From Liolophura sinensis (taxonomy: Eukaryota; Mollusca; Polyplacophora; Chitonida; Chitonidae), in the NCBI RefSeq assembly GCF_032854445.1, contig NC_088306.1, positions 28,117,764 to 28,181,763 of the forward strand: a stretch of DNA of 64,000 bases, in the 5' to 3' direction. Below the pieces are notes generated by a model. That model was not told the origin of the DNA. It worked only from the letters and a program-made list of their open reading frames with translations, and did no database searches. The position numbers and the translations under genes were made by a program. Numbering within the stretch: the first letter of the stretch is position 1; each line of letters opens with the position of its first letter. Shown piece by piece: positions 44,946 to 55,879 of this stretch.

Positions 44946-46324
44946 AAAAAAAATTAATGCTTTATGCTTCTTCTGTGAATTTTTTTTTTTTGGCAATACT
45001 GTATGAAAATCAAATCCTAAATGCACGTCAATGCTAAATGTAGACAAAGGAATTCTTAAAGTACTGTTTTGAAGGTAATAGAAAACATTTTATTATGTGG
45101 AAATGTTATAGAAGACTAGAATGTGTGTGTAATACTCGGGGGATTCATGTACATAGATGTTAACTCATCCATAAACATGTGATGTGTTGTTAATGTACTG
45201 AGAAAGTTAGCGAAATTATTTTGAAGTTATAATGTGAAAAACAGCGTACATCAATATACCTGAAAATGTAAAAACTTGCCCCACACACTGCATATTTGCA
45301 TTATCTGTATCTTTGAATGCAGTGTTTGCATTTTGCAGGACAGAATGGCACAGCTACACATATAACAAGGTTTACACCAGGGTATTGCAATGCCAGGATT
45401 CCTGTAAGGTGTGGTTAGCATCATTAAAACAACACACAAGTCCAGCGGATCTGGTGTTTCATTTTTCACAGGCCAGTGGATATGCATAACCAACTCTGTA
45501 AACAACATGAGAAAAATCTCTTGATAATACAGGGGTTACAATGATAAGTAGGACTTAGTTTTAAGACGTCACTAGAGAGTCAATGATGAAACAATGTATT
45601 GACATATCATTGTTCACAACCCTGTAGATATTGCTATATCCAAGTAAAGATAGCAATGCCAAAGTTGAAACTCTCCATCTGCTTTTCTCTTCAATGTTAC
45701 CAGCTGTTACTTAATAGTTCTGTACTGTTTCTTTCATCTTCCTTTTGGAAATGGTGCTTTTATGTATTTTGGAAATGGGTCTTGGCATTACTGACCTGGA
45801 ATACTGACCTTCATGGCCTACGAGTGGCATATAAATGTCATATTTATCGCTGAGATTCACAAAGCCTTTTAACAAGCCCTGGGCTGATGTTTTTCATTGG
45901 GATAAAAACTCCTTTCATGGCAAAAACTCACATTCACATGCATTTATGCATACACGCAAATTATAGCCCACTTAACTGATACAACATAATATATGTAGTA
46001 ACACCAGTCTCATAATTTAAAAATGGTCATGCGTAACCAGTAAAGTCCAGTAAATTTGTTCTCGTGAAAAATTTGTTCTTGTGGAATTCCTGGGTGAAAA
46101 AAAAAAAAAATCATTTCTGGGCACAGTTCTCTATTGCCTCTCATTTGAGACTAGTATTATTTTGACTGTGTGCAATTAATTTCACTGGCACAGAATGTAT
46201 ACTCAGAATGTTGAGCTGTCCTCACATTTAGCAGGTAACACACAGTAACATGGAAACATTGGATGCAAAGACATCCATCATTGTACACTGCCACATGCAT
46301 GACATGCCTGTGGGCACACTCACA
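44946..46324 (+). other. Intron, nothing recognised
   Basis: A hydrophobic open stretch at 45600-45850 was examined and does not have the exon signature. A-rich run at 46099-46111. Confidence 0.45.
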
Positions 46325-46606
46325 TACGGCATGGGAATTCAGAAATACACACAGACCGTATCAGGAAAATGGGGATTCACAAATACACACAGACCGTATC
46401 AGGAAAATGGGAATTCAAAAATACACACAGACCGTATCATGAAAATGGGAATTCAAAAGTACACACAGACTGTATCAGGAAAATGGGAATTCAAAAATAC
46501 ACACAGACCGTATCAGGAAAATGGGAATTCACAAATACACACAGACTATATCAGGAAAATGGGAATTCAAAAATACACACAGACCGTATCAGGAAAATGC
46601 TGTCAA
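46325..46606 (+). repeat. 38-bp minisatellite, about 7.4 copies
   Basis: Unit: AAATACACACAGACCGTATC followed by AGGAAAATGGGAATTCAA. The period is exactly 38 bp. Confidence 0.94.
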
Positions 46607-46789
46607 TATGCAAAGTAACTTGGCATATATTTGTTAATACCTCCTATATGGGAATTGCTTGATTCAACTTATGCTATTTATTTTTCATAGAAAACTATCC
46701 AAAATTAAGAGTAATTTGTTCGTTTTTGCTGGAGATCAAGCTGTATTTGTCTATAAACAACCCTAGTTATCTGTAGTTACCTGACCTTC

Positions 46790-48070
46790 TTCTGTAAAAA
46801 AAAACACTACATTTGTCTGTAAACAACCTGCATTTGTCTGTAAACAACTTTACATCTGTCTATAAAACAGCCCTACTGTTGTCCTAAACAGCCCTACATT
46901 TGTCTGCAAAATAACCCTACATTTGTCTGTAAACAACCCTTCATTTGACTGTAAACAACCCTACATTGTCTGTGAACAACCCCACGTTTGTCTAAACAGC
47001 CCTGCATTTGACTGTAAACAACCCTATGTTTGTCTGTAAACAACCCTATGTTTGTCTGTAAACAACCCTATGTTTGTCTGTAACAACCCTACATTGTCTG
47101 TAAACAACCCTACATGTGTCTGTAAACAACTTTATGTTTGTCTGTAAACAACCCAACATTGTCTGTAAACAACCATATATTATCTGTAAACAACTCTACA
47201 TAGACAGTAAACAACCCTATGTTTGTCTGTAAACAAGCCTATGTTAGTCTGTAAACAACCCTACATTGTCTGTAAACAAGCCTATGTTTGTCTGTAAATA
47301 AGCCTATGTTTGTCTGTAACAACCCTACATTGTCTGTAAACAACCCTACATGTGTCTGTAAACAACTTTATGTTTGTCTGTAAACAACCCAACATTGTCT
47401 GTAAACAACCATATATTATCTGTAAACAACTCTACATAGACAGTAAACAAGCCTATGTTTGTCTGTAAACAAGCCTATGTTAGTCTGTAAACAACCCTAC
47501 ATTGTCTGTAAACAAGCCTATGTTTGTCTGTAAACAAGCCTATGTTTATCTGTAACAACCCTACATTGTCTGTAAACAACCCAACCTTGTCTGTAAACAA
47601 CCAGATATTATCTGTAAACAACTCTACATAGACGGTAAACAACCCTATGTTTGTCTGTAAACAACCCTATGTTAGTCTGTAAACAACCCTACATTGTCTG
47701 TAAACAAGCCTATGTTTGTCTGTAAACAACCCTACTTTGTCCGTAAACAACCCTATGTTTGTCTGTAAACAACCCTACATTTTCCGTAAACAACATTATG
47801 TTTGTCTGTAAACAACCCTACATTGACTGTAAACAACTTTATGTTTGTCTGTAAACAACCCTATGTTTGTCTGTAAACAACCCTGTGCTTGTCTGTAAAC
47901 AACCCTGTGCTTGTCTGTAAACAACCCTATGTTAGTCTATAAACAACTCTACATTGTCTGTAGACAACTCTACATTGTCTGTAAACAACCTTATGTTTGT
48001 CTGTAAACAAACCTACATTGTCTGTAAACAAGCCTATGTTTGTCTGTAAACAAGCCTATGTTTGTCAACA
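46790..48070 (+). repeat. Degenerate 22-bp minisatellite, about 57 copies
   Basis: Unit: GTCTGTAAACAACCCTATGT plus TT, with variable length (17-23) and CCCTACATT, GCCTATG and ACTTTATG variants. A segment of about 230 bp (47090-47320) is repeated nearly identically at 47334-47560, showing higher-order duplication. The array stops about 50 bp before alternative exon 6. Most units contain TGTAAACAA, a forkhead-type core. Confidence 0.95.
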
Positions 48071-48121
48071 GCCCTGTTGTTGTAAACTTAGGGAGCTCTT
48101 TTTGGTTTTCACTGTTAACAG

Positions 48122-48371
48122 AATTGGGCTGAAGAAAAGAGTTCAAGAGTTACAAATCTGTGTAGTTCGAGAGACCAACTGGTACTACGGTAACAAACTG
48201 CTTAATATGTCGTTCCTCGTCCCCATGGCCTTGGTAAACTCAGGACTCAGAGCGTACGAGCTGTACCTAGTAGTTGTTATTTCACAACTTCTCCAGTTCA
48301 GTTATCTAGGATTGTTTGCTGACGCCTGTGAGAGCCTTGCTATGGCCACTGTTTCTCTCAAACGAATTCAG
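48122..48371 (+). CDS. ABCC4: Alternative TM5-TM6 exon 6 of 7
   Basis: A 250-bp exon with acceptor TTTTCACTGTTAACAG and weak donor GTAATT, phase 2 to 0. One base completes Arg, then 83 codons begin IGLKKRVQELQICVVRETNW. A first hydrophobic segment contains LLNMSFLVPMALVNSGL (about residues 28-45), then RAYELYLVVVISQLLQFSYL, and the exon ends ADACESLAMATVSLKRIQ. Unlike the others, the Glu seven residues before the last Arg is Met; a Glu lies one helical turn earlier. The terminal KRIQ matches the human RRIQ. Positions 368 and 375 are Leu and Ser. The exon begins shortly after a 1.3-kb minisatellite. Confidence 0.88.
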
Positions 48372-48519
48372 GTAATTAGTGTAAAAAATCAGTTTTTTAA
48401 GATAATATATGAAGCTTACCGAAAATGGTTCTACGGTAGATTTCTTCATGGGGTGTACGTATGGCTTTAAAGGCTAGATGAAGTGCTTGGGTTTTAATCT
48501 AACATATTACAGGGTAAAA

Positions 48520-48675
48520 AATCTCCTCAGCTTTCTTATCGGGGTGTAAAAAAGAAGTTTTTCCTAAGGTCTCAGCGGTCAGTCTAGGAAATTAGTGTCA
48601 GATGTACCTTAAGCCTGCTCTGGTGACATCAACGGTGATAGCTGTCAAAACAACTTTGTAAACTGGCCTGACCCC
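48520..48675 (+). repeat. Dispersed repeat D, copy 2
   Basis: Homologous to 10455-10640: CTCAGCTTTCTTATCGGGGT, AAGTTTTTCCTAAGGTCTCA, GCGGTCAGTCTAGGAAATTA, GCCTGCTCTGGTGACATCAA and GATAGCTGTCAAAACAACTT. Confidence 0.6.
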
Positions 48676-51443
48676 TATCCTTCCAGTGTCCATTTACAAG
48701 CAAATATTCCTGACCATTGACAGAAAATATGTTCAAAATAGAGGAGTTATGAAGAAATATAAAACATACCTCCAAAGTGAAAATGTTTGATCCTTTATGT
48801 TGATATTATTATTTATATAATTGCCATAGCAATATAATGTCATGAAAATAATCTTCTTTTCATCTTTATAGAAAGATGGTTTTAGGTTTGTTTGAATGGT
48901 GGGATGATGTCCTTGTGGGAAAATGTGTGTTTTGGCAATAAAACTTGTACGTTCATTGTAACCTTTGGTCACCATGACGTTTTTTCACCATGACCTTTTT
49001 TCACCTGTGAATATGCATTATTTCATCTAACCTTTTGGGGCAATTTGAATACAGTAATGTTGATCAAGTCAAGGCAATTGTTTGTATTATAAAACATACT
49101 ACACAGAGTCATTAAAATCAAAAACCAGCATGCAGTATGTTTCCCAACAATGTGGTATTTGTCAAGAACTCTGTCAGTAGCCATAATAATTACAATTATG
49201 AGATCTGATGGAGATATTGGGTCAAGCTGGGTAATGTCAAGGCCCAGTGGTTAAGTACACAAAGGGTCAGATGACTGTATAAAATGTGGCGTGAAATCAA
49301 CTTCTGGGATTAGTAAAGATATCTATAGCTTTTTAAGATGTTTTGTAACATTTTGTCTTTTTTTTTATGTGTGGTTGTGTCGCTTGTGTTGAATAAATTT
49401 GCCTGTATGCTAGGAAGCATTCGGCAGCACTATACTTGTGACGTCAATATTGTTAGCATGTAATATCTTAAAGTGTCAATAGTTAAGGTGTATGTATGTG
49501 ATTCTAACTTAACTTGCCCATGAGACGCAGGTTCGAGTTAGTTCAGGTAAGAATAAGTTTGAATCATTAAAATTGTCTCCCACCAGGCCTAGGATAGTGT
49601 ACAAATCTGTAGGCCATTAAAAGGGTGAATTAATTAATATTAACTTTCAAAAAAGCTGTCAGAATTAAAAGTTTTAAACTATAGCCAATGGTTGAGGTAT
49701 GTCATGACATTAACGTAGGCTTTAATGTTGAGTTTGGCAATAAACAACAAATTCAAACTATTATGTCATTGGGTCATATATGTCATTGGGTCATATATGT
49801 CATTGGGTCATATATGTCATTGAGTCATATATGTCATTGGGTCATATATATCATTGGGTCATATATGGGTTCTCTCCTGAAACTTAATTCTAACAACTCA
49901 TGTGTTTAGTTAATTTAGGAAAATTAAGCATAATACTTAATGTATTGAATATACGAGAAATTTAAGAATGAAATCAAATTTGCTGCTATCAGATTATTAT
50001 GAGTATGCTAAATACTTGAAGTAGATGTAATATGTAAACTGGTAATACTGCCAGAGCATTATTTCTACATGAGATATGCATTATTGTTCCCAGTGCCTTT
50101 GTTCCATGTGTTTCATGTGTGCTTTATTGCTAATTAGCTGGGTTTAACAGTATTTTTCAGTATTGGGCTTGATGTTACATGTAAAAATGTACATAGAAAT
50201 TCTACACTTGCACAGTGGCATTCAGTTTTATGGGTGGGGAAAACCACCAGTCTTTGGCAAATTCTGAACAAACTTTCCTTCATATCACGTTCTGGCGACT
50301 GTTTTAGTGGAAGACGATAGTGATCTTAAACAAAATAGTACAAGTGAAAAAAATTTTTGGGGTCAAACAACAGTCAAATAATTAAATAAATGCTTATTAA
50401 GTGTTGTCATGGGGCTTACATTTTATCTGCATGCTTGTGCTTTTCGCTGCAAGGGCTTTTATACTGCTTTCTTTCACTAAAATTCCAGTGTTAATTTTGA
50501 TGGTAAATTATACCCCTATCAGCTTGTGGAGCATTATAAAAATTGCTGAAAGTCGCTTTTTGTGTTCAGAGTTGGGCGCTACACACACTCACAAAAGTCT
50601 AGGTAGGCTTACCAAAGTTGGGCATTACACACATTCACACAAGTCTAGGCAGGCATTATACCAGAAAGATTTAAAGCTCCTATAAATGCGATACTAACAT
50701 GTGACGCTTTTTGACAGGCTTTATTCCAAGCATGCATGAATATTAGCTGGGATGAATTCTCATACGTTATTAGACGTTATTATTTGTAAAGTACGCTGTT
50801 GTCTAGGAAATTACCCAAAAGAGTTACACTTCAGATGCAAATATATATGATAAAATATGACTTTTGGTGATGAATCTTGGATGCCTGTATTCCCAGTATG
50901 ACATCAGTCTATTTTACAAACTAACCTCGTAGCATATTTTTGTGATCAGAAGAACGAGGAGAAATGTGCATCATATGTAAAGTTCATATCAGTAGTTTAC
51001 TTATGTCTCAGTTCCCAGCTTATTAGACATGAAAGTTTTCTCACCTAACACGTGGGCCATTAGCCGAAAAACTACATCACCACAAATGTTTATACTATAC
51101 GTGCCAAGGCATTTTTGGTAGAACTGCTACATGTATATGGTTGTGTGATTAGAAAGCAGCCTCACTTACTCTCAATCACTGAATAAAGCCTGTAAGGCGT
51201 TTGTGGAAATTCGCTGCCTATAGCTTATAACCTTATTCTGAATCTCTGCGTCGAAAAACTGACGTTCGTACACCGTCTGTCAGCCAATGAGGATGTTTCA
51301 GGTCAATGATCACATGACCAATTCTCAAAAACAATGCATAACATCATGGTACAGACCACTGAAAATTAGTGGTACAGCGGTTCAGTCAGGACGGTAAAAG
51401 CGGTAAATTAGTCTTAACATTCTAAATGATGGGCATAAACATG
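48676..51443 (+). other. Intron, mostly unassigned
   Basis: Contains a 17-bp minisatellite (49766-49868) and a two-copy repeat near 50570-50650. A hydrophobic open stretch at 50401-50573 was considered as a decayed TM5-TM6 exon and rejected. Confidence 0.45.
49766..49868 (+). repeat. 17-bp minisatellite, 6 copies
   Basis: Unit: TCATTGGGTCATATATG, exact period 17. Confidence 0.95.
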
Positions 51444-53344
51444 CAGTTTGCAAACTCTCCCAGACATTGAGCAAGGAAATGATGACACATACAGTATATA
51501 CTCACTACCCTAATTCCTCCACCTTTTTGTTGAAAACATCCAGTTTGCAAACTCTCCCAGACATTGAGCAAGGAAATGATGACACATACAGTATATACTC
51601 ACTACCCTAATTCCTCCACCTTTTTGTTGAAAACATCCAGTTTGCAAACTCTCCCAGACATTGAGCAAGGAAATGATGACACATACAGTATATACTCACT
51701 ACCCTAATTCCTCCACCTTTTTGTTGAAAACATCCAGTTTGCAAACTCTCCCAAACATTGAGCAAGGAAATGATGACACATACAGTATATACTCACTACC
51801 CTAATTCCTCCACCTTTTTGTTGAAAACATCCAGTTTGCAAACTCTCCCAGACATTGAGCAAGGAAATGATGACACATACAATATATACTCACCACCCTA
51901 ATTCCTCCACTTTTTGTTGAAAACATCCAGTTTGCAAACTCTCCCAGACATTGAGCAAGGAAATGATGACACATACAGTATATACTCACCACCCTAATTC
52001 CTCCACCTTTTTGTTGAAAACATCCAGTTTGCAAACTCTCCCAAACATTGAGCAAGGAAATGATGACACATACAGTATATACTCACTGCCCTAATTCCTC
52101 CACCTTTTTGTTGAAAACATCCAGTTTGCAAACTCTCCCAGACATTGAGCAAGGAAATGATGACACATACAGTATATACTCACTACCCTAATTCCTCCAC
52201 CTTTTTGTTGAAAACATCCAGTTTGCAAACTCTCCCAGACATTGAGCAAGGAAATGATGACACATACAGTATATACTCACCACCCTAATTCCTCCACCTT
52301 TTTGTTGAAAACATCCAGTTTGCAAACTCTCCCAGACATTGAGCAAGGAAATGATGACACGTACAGTATATACTCACCACCCTAATTCCTCCACCTTTTT
52401 GTTGAAAACATCCAGTTTGCAAACTCTCCCAAACATTGAGCAAGGAAATGATGACACATACAGTATATACTCACTGCCCTAATTCCTCCACCTTTTTGTT
52501 GAAAACATCCAGTTTGCAAACTCTCCCAGACATTGAGCAAGGAAATGATGACACATACAGTATATACTCACTACCCTAATTCCTCCACCTTTTTGTTGAA
52601 AACATCCAGTTTGCAAACTCTCCCAGACATTGAGCAAGGAAATGATGACACATACAGTATATACTCACTACCCTAATTCCTCCACCTTTTTGTTGAAAAC
52701 ATCCAGTTTGCAAACTCTCCCAGACATTGAGCAAGGAAATGATGACACGTACAGTATATACTCACTACCCTAATTCCTCCACCTTTTTGTTGAAAACATC
52801 CAGTTTGCAAACTCTCCCAGACATTGAGCAAGGAAATGATGACACATACAGTATATACTCACTACCCTAATTCCTCCACCTTTTTGTTGAAAACATCCAG
52901 TTTGCAAACTCTCCCAGACATTGAGCAAGGAAATGATGACACATACAGTATATACTCACTACCCTAATTCCTCCACCTTTTTGTTGAAAACATCCAGTTT
53001 GCAAACTCTCCCAGACATTGAGCAAGGAAATGATGACACATACAGTATATACTCACTACCCTAATTCCTCCACCTTTTTGTTGAAAACATCCAGTTTGCA
53101 AACTCTCCCAGACATTGAGCAAGGAAATGATGACACATACAATATATACTCACTACCCTAATTCCTCCACCTTTTTGTTGAAAACATCCAATTTGCAAAC
53201 TCTCCCAGACATTGAGCAAGGAAATGATGACACGTACAGTATATACTCACTACCCTAATTCCTCCACCTTTTTGTTGAAAACATCCAGTTTGCAAACTCT
53301 CCCAAACATTGAGCAAGGAAATGATGACACATATATACTCACTG
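51444..53344 (+). repeat. 97-bp satellite-like array, about 19.5 copies
   Basis: The unit contains CAGTTTGCAAACTCTCCCAG, ACATTGAGCAAGGAAATGAT, GACACATACAGTATATACTC, ACTACCCTAATTCCTCCACC and TTTTTGTTGAAAACATC. The copies are highly homogeneous, which suggests recent amplification. The CCCTAATTCCTCCACCTTTT part equals the left end of the adjoining MITE family B copy. Confidence 0.98.
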
Positions 53345-53548
53345 CCCTAATTCCTCCACCTTTTTGCCATTTTCAGTGCAATTTATGCATATTTATGAAC
53401 TGTTTCGGTGACAGAACTACATTGGTTGGATTGGCCAGTTTCAGGGCTTCACAAAATGTACAATTTTATCTGTTTGTACAAAATAATGCCTTCAAAATAT
53501 GCTTGAAACATCACCTTGCAAACATGCGAAAATGTTGAAGAATTACAG
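53345..53548 (+). mobile_element. MITE family B copy adjoining the 97-bp array
   Basis: Starts CCCTAATTCCTCCACCTTTT (a diverged left terminus), contains CAGTTTCAGGGCTTCACAAA, AATAATGCCTTCAAAATATG and CATCACCTTGCAAACATGCG, and ends GTTGAAGAATTACAG. It aligns over its whole length with 16323-16534. Confidence 0.72.
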
Positions 53549-53827
53549 AATGTCACAAGATGTAAAAAAAAAGGAGAAATAGGACATAGTTCGGTCAGAA
53601 TGGTGAAGGTCAGCAAAATTACAGTGTACATATTAAAAACTTACATCATGAATGGCACAATTAATCATTTAGAACATGCTGTTTACAAAATCACTCAGGA
53701 ATCAGGAAGAACTTCCGTTCTAGGATGGTCATTTAGAAAACACCAAAGGTTATGGTACAGTTTATTAATGTGGTACACAGTTCACCCAGAATGGTAAAAA
53801 ACACTGTTGCTGTTGTGTGTGTTGTAG

Positions 53828-54077
53828 GTTGGAGATAAAGAAAATCCGCGTAAACAAACGCCTGATGACGTACCCCATGACAGTGTGGACCCTCGGTCCC
53901 AAGTTGATGTATATAGTATGTCTGGTGCCTGCGGCCTTGTCAGGGGTGGTTCTCACCCTTAGTAAGCTCTTCACTGCCCTACCCCTCTTAGCTCTTGTGG
54001 GGCAAGTGTCACTTGGCAATGTGTACTTTGCTATTCATTTGGCAGCGGAGGGTAAAGCTGGCATAAACCGCTTTCTG
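53828..54077 (+). CDS. ABCC4: Alternative TM5-TM6 exon 7 of 7
   Basis: A 250-bp exon with acceptor TTGTGTGTGTTGTAG and donor GTACGT, phase 2 to 0. One base completes Arg, then 83 codons begin LEIKKIRVNKRLMTYPMTVW. The first hydrophobic helix includes LMYIVCLVPAALSGVVLTL (about residues 26-44). The second contains LPLLALVGQVSLGNVYFAIH, and the exon ends LAAEGKAGINRFL. The leading LE-x-K and the ending resemble exon 2. A-E is conserved seven residues before the last Arg. Positions 368 and 375 are Asn and Leu. It is the last of the cluster, 6.7 kb before the next constitutive exon. Confidence 0.89.
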
Positions 54078-54164
54078 GTACGTCTGCACTAAGTGTAAAA
54101 TATTAATGAGCTCCTTTATTAAAGTACTGGCTGAACGGATGCATATCAGGCTGTGGACTAACTT

Positions 54165-54275
54165 AATGTGTATTTATTTTTTTTATCTATTTATTTAAGT
54201 GATGCACTCAAGAACATTTCACCTGTACAACAGTGTCCAGCATTATGGTGGTGGGAGGATTCCGGGTTATTTGAC
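54165..54275 (-). mobile_element. SINE family 1, 3' fragment, reverse
   Basis: TTATCTATTTATTTAAGTGA, TGCACTCAAGAACATTTCAC and GTCCAGCATTATGGTGGTGG: reverse complement of the tail region. Confidence 0.7.
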
Positions 54276-54869
54276 GTTTTAAATAATTTTTTAGAATGAT
54301 TTAGATTTTTACACCTGTTCCGTTTGTGGCGTGTTTGTGTTTCTATTGAATTATGTACATTTTTACTGTTTATTAGTGTTTGTTTATTTTTTAGGAGAAT
54401 TTTTGTGCACTTTCATGTATACTGCTAATAGTTTGTCAGCTAGCACAGGTACACAAAACGAATTTTGTTTTGTACTAAAATCTATAAACTCTAGAGATTG
54501 TAGATTAAGCTGTCTGATTGCAGCTACTTACCTGTATGTTTACTACAGTAGTATGGTTGTGGGGTTGCTTTTATTAAAGCTTGAACGGAACTTTTTTAAT
54601 AAGGAAGCAAGATTTCATACTGACCTGTTGGCACTTACTCACTTATTGTAACTGTAAATTAGCCCATAGACATTTCTCCAGTTCTGTTGGCATTGTATAG
54701 TAGCCATTGAAACTGCCAGGATGGCTTTTATAGAGCCGATGTACATCAGATGTTCTAATGTATATTGTATAGAATATGTACATGCAGACCTGTGTCAGAA
54801 ATGTTAAAAGGAATCTTAATATAATTGTCAGTTGTTTGCTAAGCATTACATATTATAATGTGATGATAT
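54276..54869 (+). other. Intron, nothing recognised
   Basis: A hydrophobic open stretch at 54331-54651 lacks the exon signature. Confidence 0.5.
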
Positions 54870-55225
54870 ATGGATCTGTGTGGAAAAACAGGTGTGTCTG
54901 CCTCAAAATGGAGCTCACATTGCACTGATCTGTGTGGAAAAACAGTGGTGTCAACCTGAAAATGGAGCTCACATTGCATTGATTTGTGTGGAAAAACAGG
55001 TTTGTCAGCCTGAAAATGGAGCTCACTTTGCACTGATCTGTGTGGAAAAACAGGTGTGTCAGCCTCAGAATGGAGCTCACAGTGCACTGATCTGTGTGTA
55101 AAATAGGTTTGTCAGCCTGAAAATGGAACCCACATTGCAGTCTTCCTCGAAATGGAGCTCACTTTGCACGGATCTGTGTGGAAAAACAGGTGTGCCAGCC
55201 TCAGAATGGTGCTCACAGTGCACTG
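54870..55225 (+). repeat. 54-bp minisatellite, about 6 copies
   Basis: The unit contains CTGATCTGTGTGGAAAAACA, GGTGTGTCAGCCTGAAAATG and GAGCTCACATTGCA. The last copies carry deletions. Confidence 0.92.
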
Positions 55226-55879
55226 TTGGAGAGAATTAATTAAAACATTATGATTAATTTGGATTGTGTTCGAGACACCGTATGTTTATAGACAGCCTGG
55301 TAGTAAATAAGTCATGTAATCCTTGTTAAACCTTGTCTGACCTACAATGTATACTTTAATAGATCCAAGCCGTCAAAAGTAAGCATCATTACATAGGCTA
55401 AATCCTCAAGACCAGCTGAGAATTATCTGCACTCATCGTCACGAGGGCAAATTTTGTGACCTTTATGAATGCCCAAATTAAATGGTGCTGGAAAACTGAC
55501 AGGTGGCATTTTGATGTAACTGCTAGCTTACCATGTATACCATGTTGTTGAGTGCACTTTTAAGTATAGTGTAAGTCAGTTTTTATCAGTACATTTCTTT
55601 CCAAGGAGTGCCCAAATTAAGACACAGTACTGACTACGGTCTCTGTCCTTGTATTTGCTCTTACAGGTACCTGCCCAGACATACCTGGACGTATATATTC
55701 TACGTATAACTGTATCATCCCTGTGAGATAGCACATCCAAGGGAACCAAAACAAACGGTGGGCCGCTAATTGTGGCCAAAAAATGGGCAACCCAGCTCTG
55801 TTAAAACTGAGCAAGTCTCTTTCATTCAGGCATACATGCATATATGGCATATTCCCAAATTTTGTCAGTGCTTGGTCTG
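55226..55879 (+). other. Intron, nothing recognised
   Basis: No exon or repeat family recognised. Confidence 0.5.

Noticed and set aside
50401-50573. Possible decayed eighth TM5-TM6 exon (hydrophobic, ends with KIAESRFL, similar to NRFL of exon 7)
   Set aside because: There is no GT at the expected border, an in-frame stop directly upstream, no acceptor of the right phase, and the internal landmarks (Arg of the AVRL motif, Glu before the last Arg) are absent. The short end similarity is within chance.
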